This document shows, piece by piece, positions 24,001 to 30,942 of a stretch of 36,443 nt of DNA. Made by a program: the position numbers and the translations under genes. Positions within the stretch are counted from its first letter, which is position 1; each line of letters starts with the position of its first letter. This DNA comes from Desulfobulbus rhabdoformis (GTDB lineage: Bacteria > Desulfobacterota > Desulfobulbia > Desulfobulbales > Desulfobulbaceae). The stretch lies in assembly GCF_016919065.1 (NCBI RefSeq), contig NZ_JAFFQA010000049.1, positions 1-36,443 of the forward strand. Direction: 5' to 3'. Below the pieces are notes generated by a model. That model saw only the letters and a list, made by a program, of their open reading frames with translations, ran no database searches and was not told where the DNA came from.

Positions 24001-24278
24001 CAGTGCATTCCTGTCCTCAAGGCGTTGCCGAGGATGGTGCCCACCAGTTCCGTCAGGATCTGCTGCACGGCCAGGGTGTTCTTCCGGTCGTGGACAGCCT
24101 CCTGAATGTCGATAATGGCCTGGTCCAACTCCGCCCAGGCCCGGTATTGCTGCTGGGCCGCTTCCAGACGGCCGAGGGCGTTCTCGATCCGTCCCGCCGC
24201 CAGTTCGGTCCCGATTTCAACCAGGGCCTCACCGGCCTGGCGGACGGCATCGCTGTTTTCCTGAAGGATCTCTTTCAT
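24000..24278 (-). CDS. Small helical phage protein before terminase
   Basis: The product is 92 aa from ATG 24278, which overlaps the stop of the lipoprotein gene (ATGA). GGAGG lies close upstream. The whole protein is predicted helical with heptad-like spacing (AGRIENALGRLEAAQQQYRAWAELDQAI). It has no recognisable family motif. Its coupling to lipoprotein and terminase genes suggests a structural or lysis-related role. Confidence 0.6.
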   Translation of the reverse strand: MKEILQENSDAVRQAGEALVEIGTELAAGRIENALGRLEAAQQQYRAWAELDQAIIDIQEAVHDRKNTLAVQQILTELVGTILGNALRTGMH

Positions 24279-24547
24279 TGGCCTGCCTCCTGGTTCGAGC
24301 CGTTGGCCCACTGGTCAAGGGCGTCCACGGCGGTTTGCAGGCGCAGACCGACTCCGGTCAGTCGCTCGGCATCCGGGTGGCCGACCTCGCGCAGCGCCTT
24401 GTTGGCCTCGGTCACGTACTCGGGCGTGTGGCGGTTGACGGTGGCCACCGCCGACTGGATCTGGGCCGGAGGCCGGTAGGTGGCGCAGCCGGTCATGATC
24501 CCGGCCAGCGCCAGCGGGATTGTCCATTCGAGGGTCTTCTTCAACAT
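24275..24547 (-). CDS. Small phage lipoprotein (Rz1/spanin-like or lysis-associated)
   Basis: The product is 90 aa from ATG 24547 with AGGAG upstream. A signal peptide (TLEWTIPLALAGIMTGC) ends in a lipobox cysteine at residue 20. A Pro-rich start of the mature part (ATYRPPAQIQ) is followed by helices. Secreted phage lipoproteins of this size are often outer-membrane spanin partners or exclusion proteins; neither is proven here. It is the first gene of the operon leading to the large terminase. Confidence 0.6.
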   Translation of the reverse strand: MLKKTLEWTIPLALAGIMTGCATYRPPAQIQSAVATVNRHTPEYVTEANKALREVGHPDAERLTGVGLRLQTAVDALDQWANGSNQEAGQ

Positions 24548-24581
24548 GTTGATCTCCTTTGGGTTATGGGTTTTGGGCACA

Positions 24582-24599
24582 TGCAGAAAGATCTCTGCA
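24582..24599. promoter_or_regulatory. Palindrome in divergent promoter region
   Basis: TGCAGA, six bases, then TCTGCA. It lies in the 140-base gap between the divergently transcribed lipoprotein and 64-aa genes, so it is a candidate operator for either side. Confidence 0.45.
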
Positions 24600-24633
24600 A
24601 ACACTTGATTTCCAGCGAAATAGAAGCGTCATT

Positions 24634-24661
24634 GGATGTGACGCGGGATGGTCCCGCATCC
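24634..24661. promoter_or_regulatory. GC-rich hairpin before the recombinase operon
   Basis: GGAT...GCGGGA-TGG-TCCCGC-ATCC forms an interrupted stem of about 10 bp directly before the 64-aa gene. It has no T-run on the plus strand. It may be an operator or leader structure. Confidence 0.4.
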
Positions 24662-24687
24662 AAGAAAACCGGAACCGGAGACAGGCC

Positions 24688-24882
24688 ATGACCTACGACA
24701 GAAACCATCAGCAGGCACTCAAGGCGTACCGAGAAAAGCAGGAAAACATCGCCCGGCTGATCGAGGGCATTCGCGGCAAGCTCGAAACGGACGCGAAGCA
24801 GCCGGACATCACCTGGGCGAGCGTCGGCTCCCTCGGCCACGTCGAGGAACTGCTGCGGGAGCTGGACGAGTTCCTGTCCTGA
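24688..24882 (+). CDS. Small helical protein, first gene of recombinase operon
   Basis: The product is 64 aa. The ATG is preceded by GGAG 7 bases upstream. It is largely helical and charged (HQQALKAYREKQENIARLIEGIRGKLETDAK) with an acidic C-terminus. No family is recognised. It lies 33 bases before the SAM-like recombinase partner on the same strand. It could be a directionality or regulatory factor. Confidence 0.55.
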   Translation: MTYDRNHQQALKAYREKQENIARLIEGIRGKLETDAKQPDITWASVGSLGHVEELLRELDEFLS

Positions 24883-24915
24883 ACACACCGGGCCACCGAC
24901 AAAGGAGACATCGAC

Positions 24916-25290
24916 ATGACCGAATGCACCGTGCATCAAGCCGCCGAGGCTTTCATCGGCCACCTGCGGGAATCCGGAAAGAAAGAGCGGACCCTCTACA
25001 CCTACCGGAAGGACCTCGATGTAGTGGAGGCCTTCTTCGGCGCGGATCGCCAGCTCGCAGAGATCCGGCTTCCCCAGGTCGGCAAGTTCTACAAGTCCGA
25101 CCTGCTGCTCAAACTCCCCGACGGCAAGGAGCGAGCCGAACGCACCGTCGCCAAGACCGTCCGGGTGTTCCGCATGATGATGGTATGGGCCAGGGAATCT
25201 GGGCGCATCGAGGAGCTGCCGCTGCCCAAGAGCACACCCATGGGCCACAGCCGAGTGAAGGAGTCCAGCGATGAGCAACCGAACGGCTGA
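24916..25290 (+). CDS. Core-binding-domain-only recombinase-like protein
   Basis: The product is 124 aa with AAGGAG before the ATG. The sequence FIGHLRESGKKERTLYTYRKDLDVVEAFF resembles the N-terminal SAM-like DNA-binding domain of phage integrases and XerC/D. The protein ends where the catalytic domain would begin and has none of the Arg/His/Tyr catalytic residues. It overlaps the full-length recombinase gene by 20 bases. It may bind the same sites as a cofactor, or be a degenerate duplicate; the intact start signals favour a working protein. Confidence 0.7.
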   Translation: MTECTVHQAAEAFIGHLRESGKKERTLYTYRKDLDVVEAFFGADRQLAEIRLPQVGKFYKSDLLLKLPDGKERAERTVAKTVRVFRMMMVWARESGRIEELPLPKSTPMGHSRVKESSDEQPNG

Positions 25291-26185
25291 CCTCGACCTG
25301 ACGGGCGCGACAGAGGCGTTCTGTGCCCGCCTGTCGGCCGAAGGACGCTCCCCTGCGACCATAGCCGCATACCGCCGAGACCTCGCCCTGGTGGCCCGCG
25401 TGGCCGGGGATCTGGCCCCTGGGATCGTCTGCCGGGAGGTCACGGTCGGGCTCCTCGACGAGGTGTTTTCCGCCGGGGCGGTCACCGAGAGTGAGCGAGG
25501 CCCACGCTCGGCGGCCTCGCTCCATCGGATGAAGGCGGCGGTGCGGGCGTTTTTCGCCTGGGCCGCCGAGGCGGGCGTGGTCGATGACAATCCGGCCCGG
25601 TCCATCCGCATGCATCGGCTGCCAAGAAAGCTGCCGGTGTTCCTGACCGCCGCCGAAAAGAAACGCCTGCTCAAGGAGCTCAAGGGGTGGAGCGACTTCT
25701 CCGCGCTGCGCGACCGCGCCATGATCGAGGTGCTACTGGGCACCGGGATCAGGCTTGGCGAGCTGGCCGCGCTCGACATGGATGACATCGACCTCGACGC
25801 CAAGCATCTGCGGGTGCGGGCCAAGGGGAATGTGCCGCAGGTCAAGTTCATCAAGACCGACCTCCGCACATTGCTGCGCCGTTACCTGGCCGAGCGCCGT
25901 CGACACGGCCGCCCGGAAATGGAAGCCCTGTTCCTGTCGAACCGGGACGGCAGACTCTGCCAGCGGCAGATAGCCAACCGGCTCGCCCACTGGCTGCGGA
26001 AGGCCGGGATCGAAAAGGAACTGACGCCGCACGGGCTGCGGCATACCTTCGCCACCCACCTCTACGGCGCGACCAATGACCTGCTCGTGGTGCAGCGGGC
26101 CTTGGGGCACCGGGACGTGTCCACCACCCAGATCTACACCCACCTCGTGGACGGCCAGCTCGAGGAAGCCCTCGAACGCCTCTGA
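25271..26185 (+). CDS. XerC/XerD-type tyrosine recombinase
   Basis: The product is 304 aa, full length for the Xer class. All catalytic residues are visible: R161 in GTGIRLGEL, K185 in RAKGN, H254 and R257 in TPHGLRHTF, H280 in LGHRD and Y289 in QIYTHL. AAGGAG precedes the ATG by 8 bases. It likely integrates, excises or resolves the element. It lies between small and large terminase genes, not at a prophage end, so dimer resolution of a circular form is a reasonable alternative to integration. Confidence 0.92.
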   Translation: MSNRTADLDLTGATEAFCARLSAEGRSPATIAAYRRDLALVARVAGDLAPGIVCREVTVGLLDEVFSAGAVTESERGPRSAASLHRMKAAVRAFFAWAAEAGVVDDNPARSIRMHRLPRKLPVFLTAAEKKRLLKELKGWSDFSALRDRAMIEVLLGTGIRLGELAALDMDDIDLDAKHLRVRAKGNVPQVKFIKTDLRTLLRRYLAERRRHGRPEMEALFLSNRDGRLCQRQIANRLAHWLRKAGIEKELTPHGLRHTFATHLYGATNDLLVVQRALGHRDVSTTQIYTHLVDGQLEEALERL

Positions 26186-26205
26186 TCCTTCCGGACCCGA
26201 CGATG

Positions 26206-26231
26206 GGAGCGGCCTCGGCTGCTCCTGTTTT
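26206..26231 (+). terminator. Rho-independent-like terminator after recombinase
   Basis: GGAGC (26206-26210) and GCTCC (26221-26225) enclose a 10-base GC-rich loop and are followed by TGTTTT. It starts 20 bases after the recombinase stop. Confidence 0.5.
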
Positions 26232-26387
26232 CGTTGGCCGAGACAGTGCCGAAGACAGTGAATGACAGTGCCCGCAGAAGAACACATCTGCCGATGATGA
26301 ATGATCATGACGATGGTTCTCAGCCTCCCTGGCAGAGCGGGAAATATCGATTGACCGGAATTTCTCCTTTTCTGTTTGTCGGCCGCA

Positions 26388-26625
26388 CATGGCTATAACT
26401 GCTTGGCTTGTGCGCTCCGGGCGCGGAACACACATGGCAATATCTGCTTGGCATATGCGAGGGCCGCTGTCGAAGGAATGGCTGTTTGCGGGGCTTGGCC
26501 GGTTCTGACTGGGGCTCGACATGCCCATATTTACTTGGGTTGTGTGAGAGAGCCCCGGCGTGAACATGCCAATATCTACTTGGGTTATGCGGCTCGGCTT
26601 ATGCGTACACATGCCAAGCGGATAT
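26388..26625. repeat. Degenerate 44-45 bp tandem array
   Basis: Units begin near 26388, 26433, 26477, 26520, 26565 and 26610, spaced 43-45 bases. Four of them start CATGSCNATAT and continue NCTTGG; two differ more. Several units contain a small dyad such as CCAA...TTGG. The stretch lies in a 600-base gene-free gap between recombinase and small terminase, and the rest of the gap (26232-26387, 26626-26709) shows nothing clear. An open frame through it gives a 15-residue periodic peptide, but no start signal supports it. It is more likely an attachment, partition or regulatory region. Confidence 0.65.
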
Positions 26626-26709
26626 CGAGAGCTGCAGGAAGAAATCGAGGAGTGGGAATGATGATCGGCCGCCGGAGAATGCCGATTCCGAAAGTGCAAG
26701 GAACACGTC

Positions 26710-26798
26710 TTATCCGCAATTCCTGGTGAAGCTGTCTGCCGCAAGTCGCCGTGTGCCGGGGTCATCGGAAAAGCCCTCCATGGTGTTATCCGCAATTC
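26710..26798. repeat. 13-bp direct repeat TTATCCGCAATTC
   Basis: Copies lie at 26710-26722 and 26786-26798. The second includes the stop codon and last codons of the small terminase gene. The pair may mark the edge of an insertion that carried the recombinase module and array. Confidence 0.5.
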
Positions 26799-27286
26799 TT
26801 TCCGCGTTTCTTGCGGCCGGAGGTTTTCGTGGCCGGAGCATTGGCGGCCTCGGCCACCTTCTCGAGCAGCGCCGCCGCCCATTCCGCCGGAGAGGTCTGC
26901 GGGCCTTTCGGCTCCTCACCCTCGCGGGCAATCTTGGTGGTCTTGAGATCCTTCATGTGGCAGCGGATCATCCGGTCGAGCTTCTCGGCGGCGTCCGTGT
27001 TCCCCTCGATCTGGGCGCGGACCAGCTTCACCGAATAGACGCCCACCAGCTCCACCTGCAGGAAGTCGCTGGACTTGTTGAACTCGAAGTCCTGGTTGAG
27101 GCGGTCGATGATCGCGTCGAACATGACCTTCTCTTCCGGCGTCAGGCAGCGGTCGGCGAAGATGCCGTGACGCAGCCGGTTCTGGTTGCCCTCGGGCGCA
27201 CCAGGCCCGCGCCGGGGCGGTTCGGTCTTGCCCTCGTTGCGATGCCAGCGGTCCAGCGTCTCTTTGTCCGGTTTGTTCAGTGCCAC
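26786..27286 (-). CDS. Probable terminase small subunit
   Basis: The product is 166 aa, with a GTG start. The N-terminal GPGAPEGNQNRLRHGIFAD motif is common in small terminase-like phage proteins. The centre is helical (MFDAIIDRLNQDFEFNKSSDFLQVELVGVYSVKLVRAQI) and the C-terminus is basic (GRKKRGKNCG). It is the first gene after promoter copy 4. It is separated from the large terminase by the recombinase module, which is unusual. Confidence 0.65.
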   Translation of the reverse strand: MALNKPDKETLDRWHRNEGKTEPPRRGPGAPEGNQNRLRHGIFADRCLTPEEKVMFDAIIDRLNQDFEFNKSSDFLQVELVGVYSVKLVRAQIEGNTDAAEKLDRMIRCHMKDLKTTKIAREGEEPKGPQTSPAEWAAALLEKVAEAANAPATKTSGRKKRGKNCG

Positions 27287-27376
27287 GTGGAAATCCTGCC
27301 GAATATTGTTTTCCCAAGCCGGGATGCGGGGCGGGAGGCCGATTTAGCCTCCAAACGCGCTCCCGCCGGTTCAGGG

Positions 27377-27408
27377 GTTACTTACCGGAAGCGGCGCTAA
27401 ACTGTCGG
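27377..27408 (-). promoter_or_regulatory. Phage bipartite promoter element, copy 4
   Basis: The minus strand reads CCGAC, 15 bases, then CCGGTAAGTAAC. Here the element lies inside the 3' end of the HTH gene and supplies its last codons and TAA stop (RQFSAASGK, stop). It lies about 90 bases upstream of the small terminase start. Confidence 0.65.
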
Positions 27409-27656
27409 TCCCGACCCTGTTTTCGTTCGGCGGCGATGATCTGGTTGACCCGGCGGGTGGTCACTCCGGCGAGGTTGGAGATCTCCTGGCTGCTGATCCC
27501 CTGCAGATGAAGGGCAAGCACCAGGTCGCGGCGCTCCTGGTAGAAGCGGCTCGGTGCCGGGACCCAGAGAATCCCGGTGTAGTGCTTCTGGATCTGCTCG
27601 AAAAGTTCCTCGGGCAGGACATCCTTGGCGTTGGCGTAGCGTTTCTTTTTCTTCAC
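27378..27656 (-). CDS. CD3324/Mor-like HTH protein, candidate phage gene activator
   Basis: The product is 92 aa. The start is GTG with GGAGG close upstream, inside the end of the preceding gene. The opening YANAKDVLPEELFEQIQKHYTG is typical of the CD3324 family related to Mor activators. A C-terminal HTH follows (LALHLQGISSQEISNLAGVTTRRVNQIIAAER). In Mu, Mor and C activate middle and late promoters. This protein is therefore the best candidate in the window for acting at the CCGAC-N15-CCGGTAAGTAAC elements, one of which overlaps its own stop. The role is inferred. Confidence 0.65.
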   Translation of the reverse strand: MKKKKRYANAKDVLPEELFEQIQKHYTGILWVPAPSRFYQERRDLVLALHLQGISSQEISNLAGVTTRRVNQIIAAERKQGRDRQFSAASGK

Positions 27657-27659
27657 GGC

Positions 27660-28430
27660 TCAATCCTCCACTTTCTTCATCCACGGCTGCGGTACGTCCG
27701 GGTTGTAGAACCGCAGCGTGCTGGGACGCCCGGACTTCGGCCCGTGGATAATTTCGATAGAACGCTCGGTGACCTCGCCAATCTCCTGATCGCCATCGAC
27801 GAAGCAGACCAGACCGTAGTCCTCGCCGCAGGGAAACCGGAACCGGCCCTGGTTCTGATAGAGGCGTGCCTCGGACCAGCCCTTGGCCATGGCCTCCTCA
27901 CGGATGGTGTCGACCTTGGCGACAGCCTGGGAAGTCACCGGCTGCTTACATTTCCAAGCTTGGTTCCCGGGATAAATCCAGTCCTTTCTGGGAACTTCGA
28001 CGGGTTTATCCTGGGGCTCGGGACGAAGCGCGGGTGGCCGATAGTTCTTTGGGGAAAAGGACTGCAGGACCTCTTGTAGGCTTTTCTTGCCGAACTCCCG
28101 GATGGCCAGCTCCTGCAGGGCGTTGAATCGCTTCCGTAGCGTGTTCCAGGCATCCTCGGGGAGCTTTCCGGCCTTGTGCGCGGCTTGGGCGGTGACCATG
28201 CGGGAACGTAGCCAGGCAAAGTATTCAGGCGACAGACGGCGACACAGCGTGCCGTTGATCTCCCTGTCTTCAGGCCAGTCGCGGGCGTCCTCGATCTCGT
28301 TGACATCGAGCCCGGTGGAGACATAGATGGCGGGCTGCGGTGGTTGCGGTGGTAATAATGGGGTTTCACATCCGGCCGAGGCTTCCTGCCCTCCGGCGGT
28401 GTGCTTGATCATGGTTTTCAGAAGGCTCAT
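27660..28430 (-). CDS. Unknown phage protein, 256 aa
   Basis: I do not recognise the family. The N-terminal 40 residues are low in structure and include PPQPPQP, encoded by two TGCGGTGG iteron-like copies. The middle is helical (LSPEYFAWLRSRMVTAQAAHKAGKLPEDAWNTLRKRFNALQELAI). The C-terminal 100 residues are mixed, with FRFPCGEDYGLVCFVDGDQEIGEVTERSIEII. It lies next to a candidate origin and just before the HTH gene. A role in replication control is possible but not shown. Promoter copy 5 lies about 40 bases upstream of its start. Confidence 0.65.
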   Translation of the reverse strand: MSLLKTMIKHTAGGQEASAGCETPLLPPQPPQPAIYVSTGLDVNEIEDARDWPEDREINGTLCRRLSPEYFAWLRSRMVTAQAAHKAGKLPEDAWNTLRKRFNALQELAIREFGKKSLQEVLQSFSPKNYRPPALRPEPQDKPVEVPRKDWIYPGNQAWKCKQPVTSQAVAKVDTIREEAMAKGWSEARLYQNQGRFRFPCGEDYGLVCFVDGDQEIGEVTERSIEIIHGPKSGRPSTLRFYNPDVPQPWMKKVED

Positions 28431-28469
28431 GGCTTCGGGCTCCAGAAATACGGGTTAATCGCTTTTCCC

Positions 28470-28501
28470 GTTACTTACCGGAGCTGCCCTGAAACCGTCG
28501 G
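28470..28501 (-). promoter_or_regulatory. Phage bipartite promoter element, copy 5
   Basis: The minus strand reads CCGAC, 15 bases, then CCGGTAAGTAAC, upstream of the 256-aa gene. The -10-like block is complete. The next base is G rather than C, unlike the other four copies. Confidence 0.65.
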
Positions 28502-28512
28502 TGACCACCCGC

Positions 28513-28864
28513 TGCGGTGGATATGTGCGGTGGTTGCGGTGGTCGTGCGGTGGAAGGTTTTCTTGTCCCACCGCAGGGGGTAGTTCTTTGTTTGTTATTT
28601 GTTTTTAGATAGTTATGAAGAAAGAGAAGAGAGAGTGCGGTGGTTGCGGTGGTATTTGGGGAATGTCTCTCACGCTGGGCCGGAATTTGCCTGGCGTGGG
28701 ATGTCGGGTTGGTAGGTAGAAAAAATATTTCAACCCATAGGGGGTGAGACCTCTGGATTTACCACCGCAACCACCGCAAAGGCCATGAAAGCCTTGTCTG
28801 GCAAGGGTTTGGCGTGCGGTGGTCATCCACCGCAAGGGACAACGGTGATCACCGCACCACCGCA
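28513..28864. other. Iteron cluster with AT-rich stretch, candidate replication origin
   Basis: This gene-free stretch holds exact TGCGGTGG at 28513, 28526, 28535, 28546, 28636, 28645 and 28815. The complement CCACCGCA occurs at 28568, 28762, 28771, 28827 and 28857. Pairs at a 9-base step recur (TGCGGTGGTTGCGGTGGT at 28526 and 28636, its complement at 28762). A markedly AT-rich run at about 28579-28635 separates groups. A 12-bp palindrome CGGTGATCACCG lies at 28843-28854. Iterons beside an AT-rich region, close to primase and helicase genes, suggest an origin. Confidence 0.6.
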
Positions 28865-28867
28865 ACA

Positions 28868-28891
28868 GAAAAGGACGCCCGAGAGCGTCCT
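28868..28891 (-). terminator. Rho-independent terminator after rloB-like gene
   Basis: Read on the minus strand, AGGACGC and GCGTCCT enclose six bases and are followed by TTTTCTGTT. It lies 30 bases after the stop of the RloB-like gene. Confidence 0.75.
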
Positions 28892-28920
28892 GGATGATTG
28901 GGGATCGAATTGGTTGAGGT

Positions 28921-29517
28921 TCAGACCTGGAGAATGTTTTCGACCAGCTTGTAAACCGTGGTGCCGCCAAGGGCTCGTGGCCAGTCGGCACAGGGAGGAT
29001 TGTCGCGCAGCCTGGCGCGGCGGATGGCCTCATCGATTCGGTCGCGGGTGATCTTGCGTGCGTCGATCCCCTTGTCGTAACCGGGAAGATGCCGCTTCAG
29101 CCGGTCGCTGCAATCCCGTGACGATGCGATGCCGGTGCCGTCCTCGAAATGAAGCAGCAACCAGTATTCGAACTTGGGGTTGCTGAGGGCGAAGCCGTAA
29201 TTGTCGCGTGCCTGAGCCCAGGCATGAAGCTGGTCCAACTGTTCGTCGGTCCACTGATCCTTGTCCACCACGAGCCAGGCTTCGTCGGAGGATCTCAGTT
29301 CCTCCTGCCGGAGATGGTCCTCCATCCGCTTCAGTACCTGCGGAGGAGAACTATCATGACTGCCTTTGAGGCAGTTCACCCGGATCACCGACTGTTGGTC
29401 ATTGAAGATGGCGAAATACTGCGGCTCGGTCTTCACGCCTTCCACCGCGATCACGAACAGTTTGCGGTAGCGACGCTCGCCGAGGGGTCTCTGGAATCTG
29501 CGTCTCTTCGGTGGCAT
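28921..29517 (-). CDS. rloB: RloB-family TOPRIM-like nuclease
   Basis: The product is 198 aa. A basic N-terminus (PPKRRRFQRPLGERRYRK) leads into a TOPRIM-like fold with E26 in VIAVEGVKTE and D85-x-D87 in WLVVDKDQW. SNPKFEYWLLLHF, characteristic of RloB, follows. Start and RloA stop overlap (TGATG). RloA/RloB pairs are found in restriction loci and resemble AAA-TOPRIM defence pairs such as PARIS. This protein is the likely toxic effector, held or activated by the ATPase. Confidence 0.85.
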   Translation of the reverse strand: MPPKRRRFQRPLGERRYRKLFVIAVEGVKTEPQYFAIFNDQQSVIRVNCLKGSHDSSPPQVLKRMEDHLRQEELRSSDEAWLVVDKDQWTDEQLDQLHAWAQARDNYGFALSNPKFEYWLLLHFEDGTGIASSRDCSDRLKRHLPGYDKGIDARKITRDRIDEAIRRARLRDNPPCADWPRALGGTTVYKLVENILQV

Positions 29518-30863
29518 CAGTCATCCCCCTCACTTTCCTCGGTGAGGCAGGGATTGGTCAAAGCGCCTCCCAAGAGAATCCGGGGAATTCCACCCAGTCG
29601 CCCCTGCAGGTAGCTCTTGCGGATGTCCTTGTCGTATCGGACATCCTTGTACTCGCTGAAGGAGAGCAGGTTCGAAGCTCCGGTGGCATCTCTTTCGGCT
29701 ACCCACATCTCGTCACGGCGCAGGAGTTGCTGATCCATGAGCAGCACGTCATGGGTGGTCAACAGCAACTGCGTTCTGGTTTCCGTGGAGCAATTGGTGA
29801 GGTACGCTTCGAGCAATCTGCGTGTCAGCAGCGTGTGCAGGCTACGGTCGACCTCGTCGATCACGTAGACCTTCTTCGAGACCTGGGCCGACAGCTCAAG
29901 AAACGCGGGCAGTAGATCGATCACCCGCTGTGAGCCGTCCGACTCCTGACGGATCTCGAACTTGGCTTCCGTGCCGTCCGCCTTCGGATGATAGGTCACC
30001 AGCTTCTTGGCGATCAGTTCACCACCTTTGCGGGTCACCACAAATCGCTCGTTGATCGGCTCGGTCAGCAGACGAACGGTCATGCCTTCCTTCACGTCTT
30101 CCTGCAGCTTGGTCTTCAGTGGCTCGGGCAGCGGAATGTTCTCGAAAGGGATCTCCTCGCCGCCCAGATGCGCGATGCCGGTGTCGAGCTGCGGCAGCAT
30201 CTCGTTCATGGTCGAGTAGAGCGGATGCCCCTCGTCGAGGAACTGCTCGAAAGGCTCGAAGCGGGAATCGGGCGCGACCAGCTCGAGCGTGTCCTTGAAC
30301 CAGTCGTAGACCGGCCGGAAATTGTCGACCTTCTGGGAAACCGAGTTGGTCAGAAAGAGTTGGTTGTCCCGGGTCCCTTTGAAGGCGAACTGGAGGAACT
30401 GGTCCTTGGCCAGGGAATCATCGAAGTTGGGCTTTCCGTCCCGACGGTGGTAGAGCACCTTTTCACTGGTGCTCGTAATGGCCACCAGCTTCTCTTCCAG
30501 AACCGCCTTGCGGGTCACCGCGAAGCTGAACTCGTAAATGATCTCGTCGATCAGCAACTCGAAGCCAAACCGTGACGGCTGATCGGCCACCTTGGCGTCC
30601 AGCCGGAACGGCTCGACAGGAATCAGGCTGTCGGGCTGGGTTCCTTTGACGACCAGCGCCTTGGCGAAACTCAGGGCCTTGAAAAAGTTGGTCTTGCCCG
30701 ACGCGTTGCCACCATAAATTGCCGCAACCGGAAGAACTCTCGTCTGGTACTTGCCGAGCTTGGGAACCCTGTCTCCATGCTGGCGCTCCCTGCTGGCGAC
30801 CATCGAAAATGTGACCTGGTTGCGGAAGGACATCCAGTTTTCGAGTGAGAAACTGACTATCAT
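29517..30863 (-). CDS. rloA: RloA-like AAA/ABC-type ATPase
   Basis: The product is 448 aa. The N-terminus IVSFSLENWMSFRNQVTFSM is typical of AAA_15/AAA_21 ATP-binding proteins. Walker A is GGNASGKTN (51-59), a signature-like SDGSQRVIDLLP follows, Walker B is VYVIDEVDRSLH, and the switch histidine is in LLLTTHDVLLMD. AGGAGG lies 7 bases before the ATG, and a strong promoter with an overlapping palindrome lies upstream. It should sense an infection signal and control the RloB-like TOPRIM protein. Confidence 0.87.
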   Translation of the reverse strand: MIVSFSLENWMSFRNQVTFSMVASRERQHGDRVPKLGKYQTRVLPVAAIYGGNASGKTNFFKALSFAKALVVKGTQPDSLIPVEPFRLDAKVADQPSRFGFELLIDEIIYEFSFAVTRKAVLEEKLVAITSTSEKVLYHRRDGKPNFDDSLAKDQFLQFAFKGTRDNQLFLTNSVSQKVDNFRPVYDWFKDTLELVAPDSRFEPFEQFLDEGHPLYSTMNEMLPQLDTGIAHLGGEEIPFENIPLPEPLKTKLQEDVKEGMTVRLLTEPINERFVVTRKGGELIAKKLVTYHPKADGTEAKFEIRQESDGSQRVIDLLPAFLELSAQVSKKVYVIDEVDRSLHTLLTRRLLEAYLTNCSTETRTQLLLTTHDVLLMDQQLLRRDEMWVAERDATGASNLLSFSEYKDVRYDKDIRKSYLQGRLGGIPRILLGGALTNPCLTEESEGDD

Positions 30864-30898
30864 CTTACCGCCTCCTAAAGTGAAATATTCGCTTTATC

Positions 30899-30935
30899 AT
30901 GCCTTTAATATAGGCATGGGCGGCCTGAAAGTCAA
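30899..30935 (-). promoter_or_regulatory. Sigma70 promoter with operator for rloAB
   Basis: On the minus strand, TTGACT (30935-30930), 17 bases, then TATATT (30912-30907). A perfect dyad ATGCCT-N7-AGGCAT at 30899-30917 covers the -10 box. Transcription would start about 35 bases before the ATG. The dyad suggests repression. Confidence 0.75.
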
Positions 30936-30942
30936 TCTAAAA

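Noticed and set aside
26388..26625. Possible CRISPR array
   Set aside because: Units are degenerate and there is no constant repeat alternating with unique spacers. No cas genes are present.
26376..26729. 117-codon plus-strand frame with a 15-residue periodic peptide
   Set aside because: The periodicity follows from the 45-bp DNA array. There is no ribosome binding site, and both strands are open. Kept as a repeat, not a gene.
3657..28501. The bipartite motif as core attachment sites for the tyrosine recombinase
   Set aside because: The two blocks are not inverted relative to each other. All copies share the direction of the downstream genes. Recombination between them would delete essential head and tail genes.
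28605..29033. Minus-strand frame of 142 codons over the iteron region
   Set aside because: It runs through the iterons and the RloB terminator, is low complexity and lacks a start signal.
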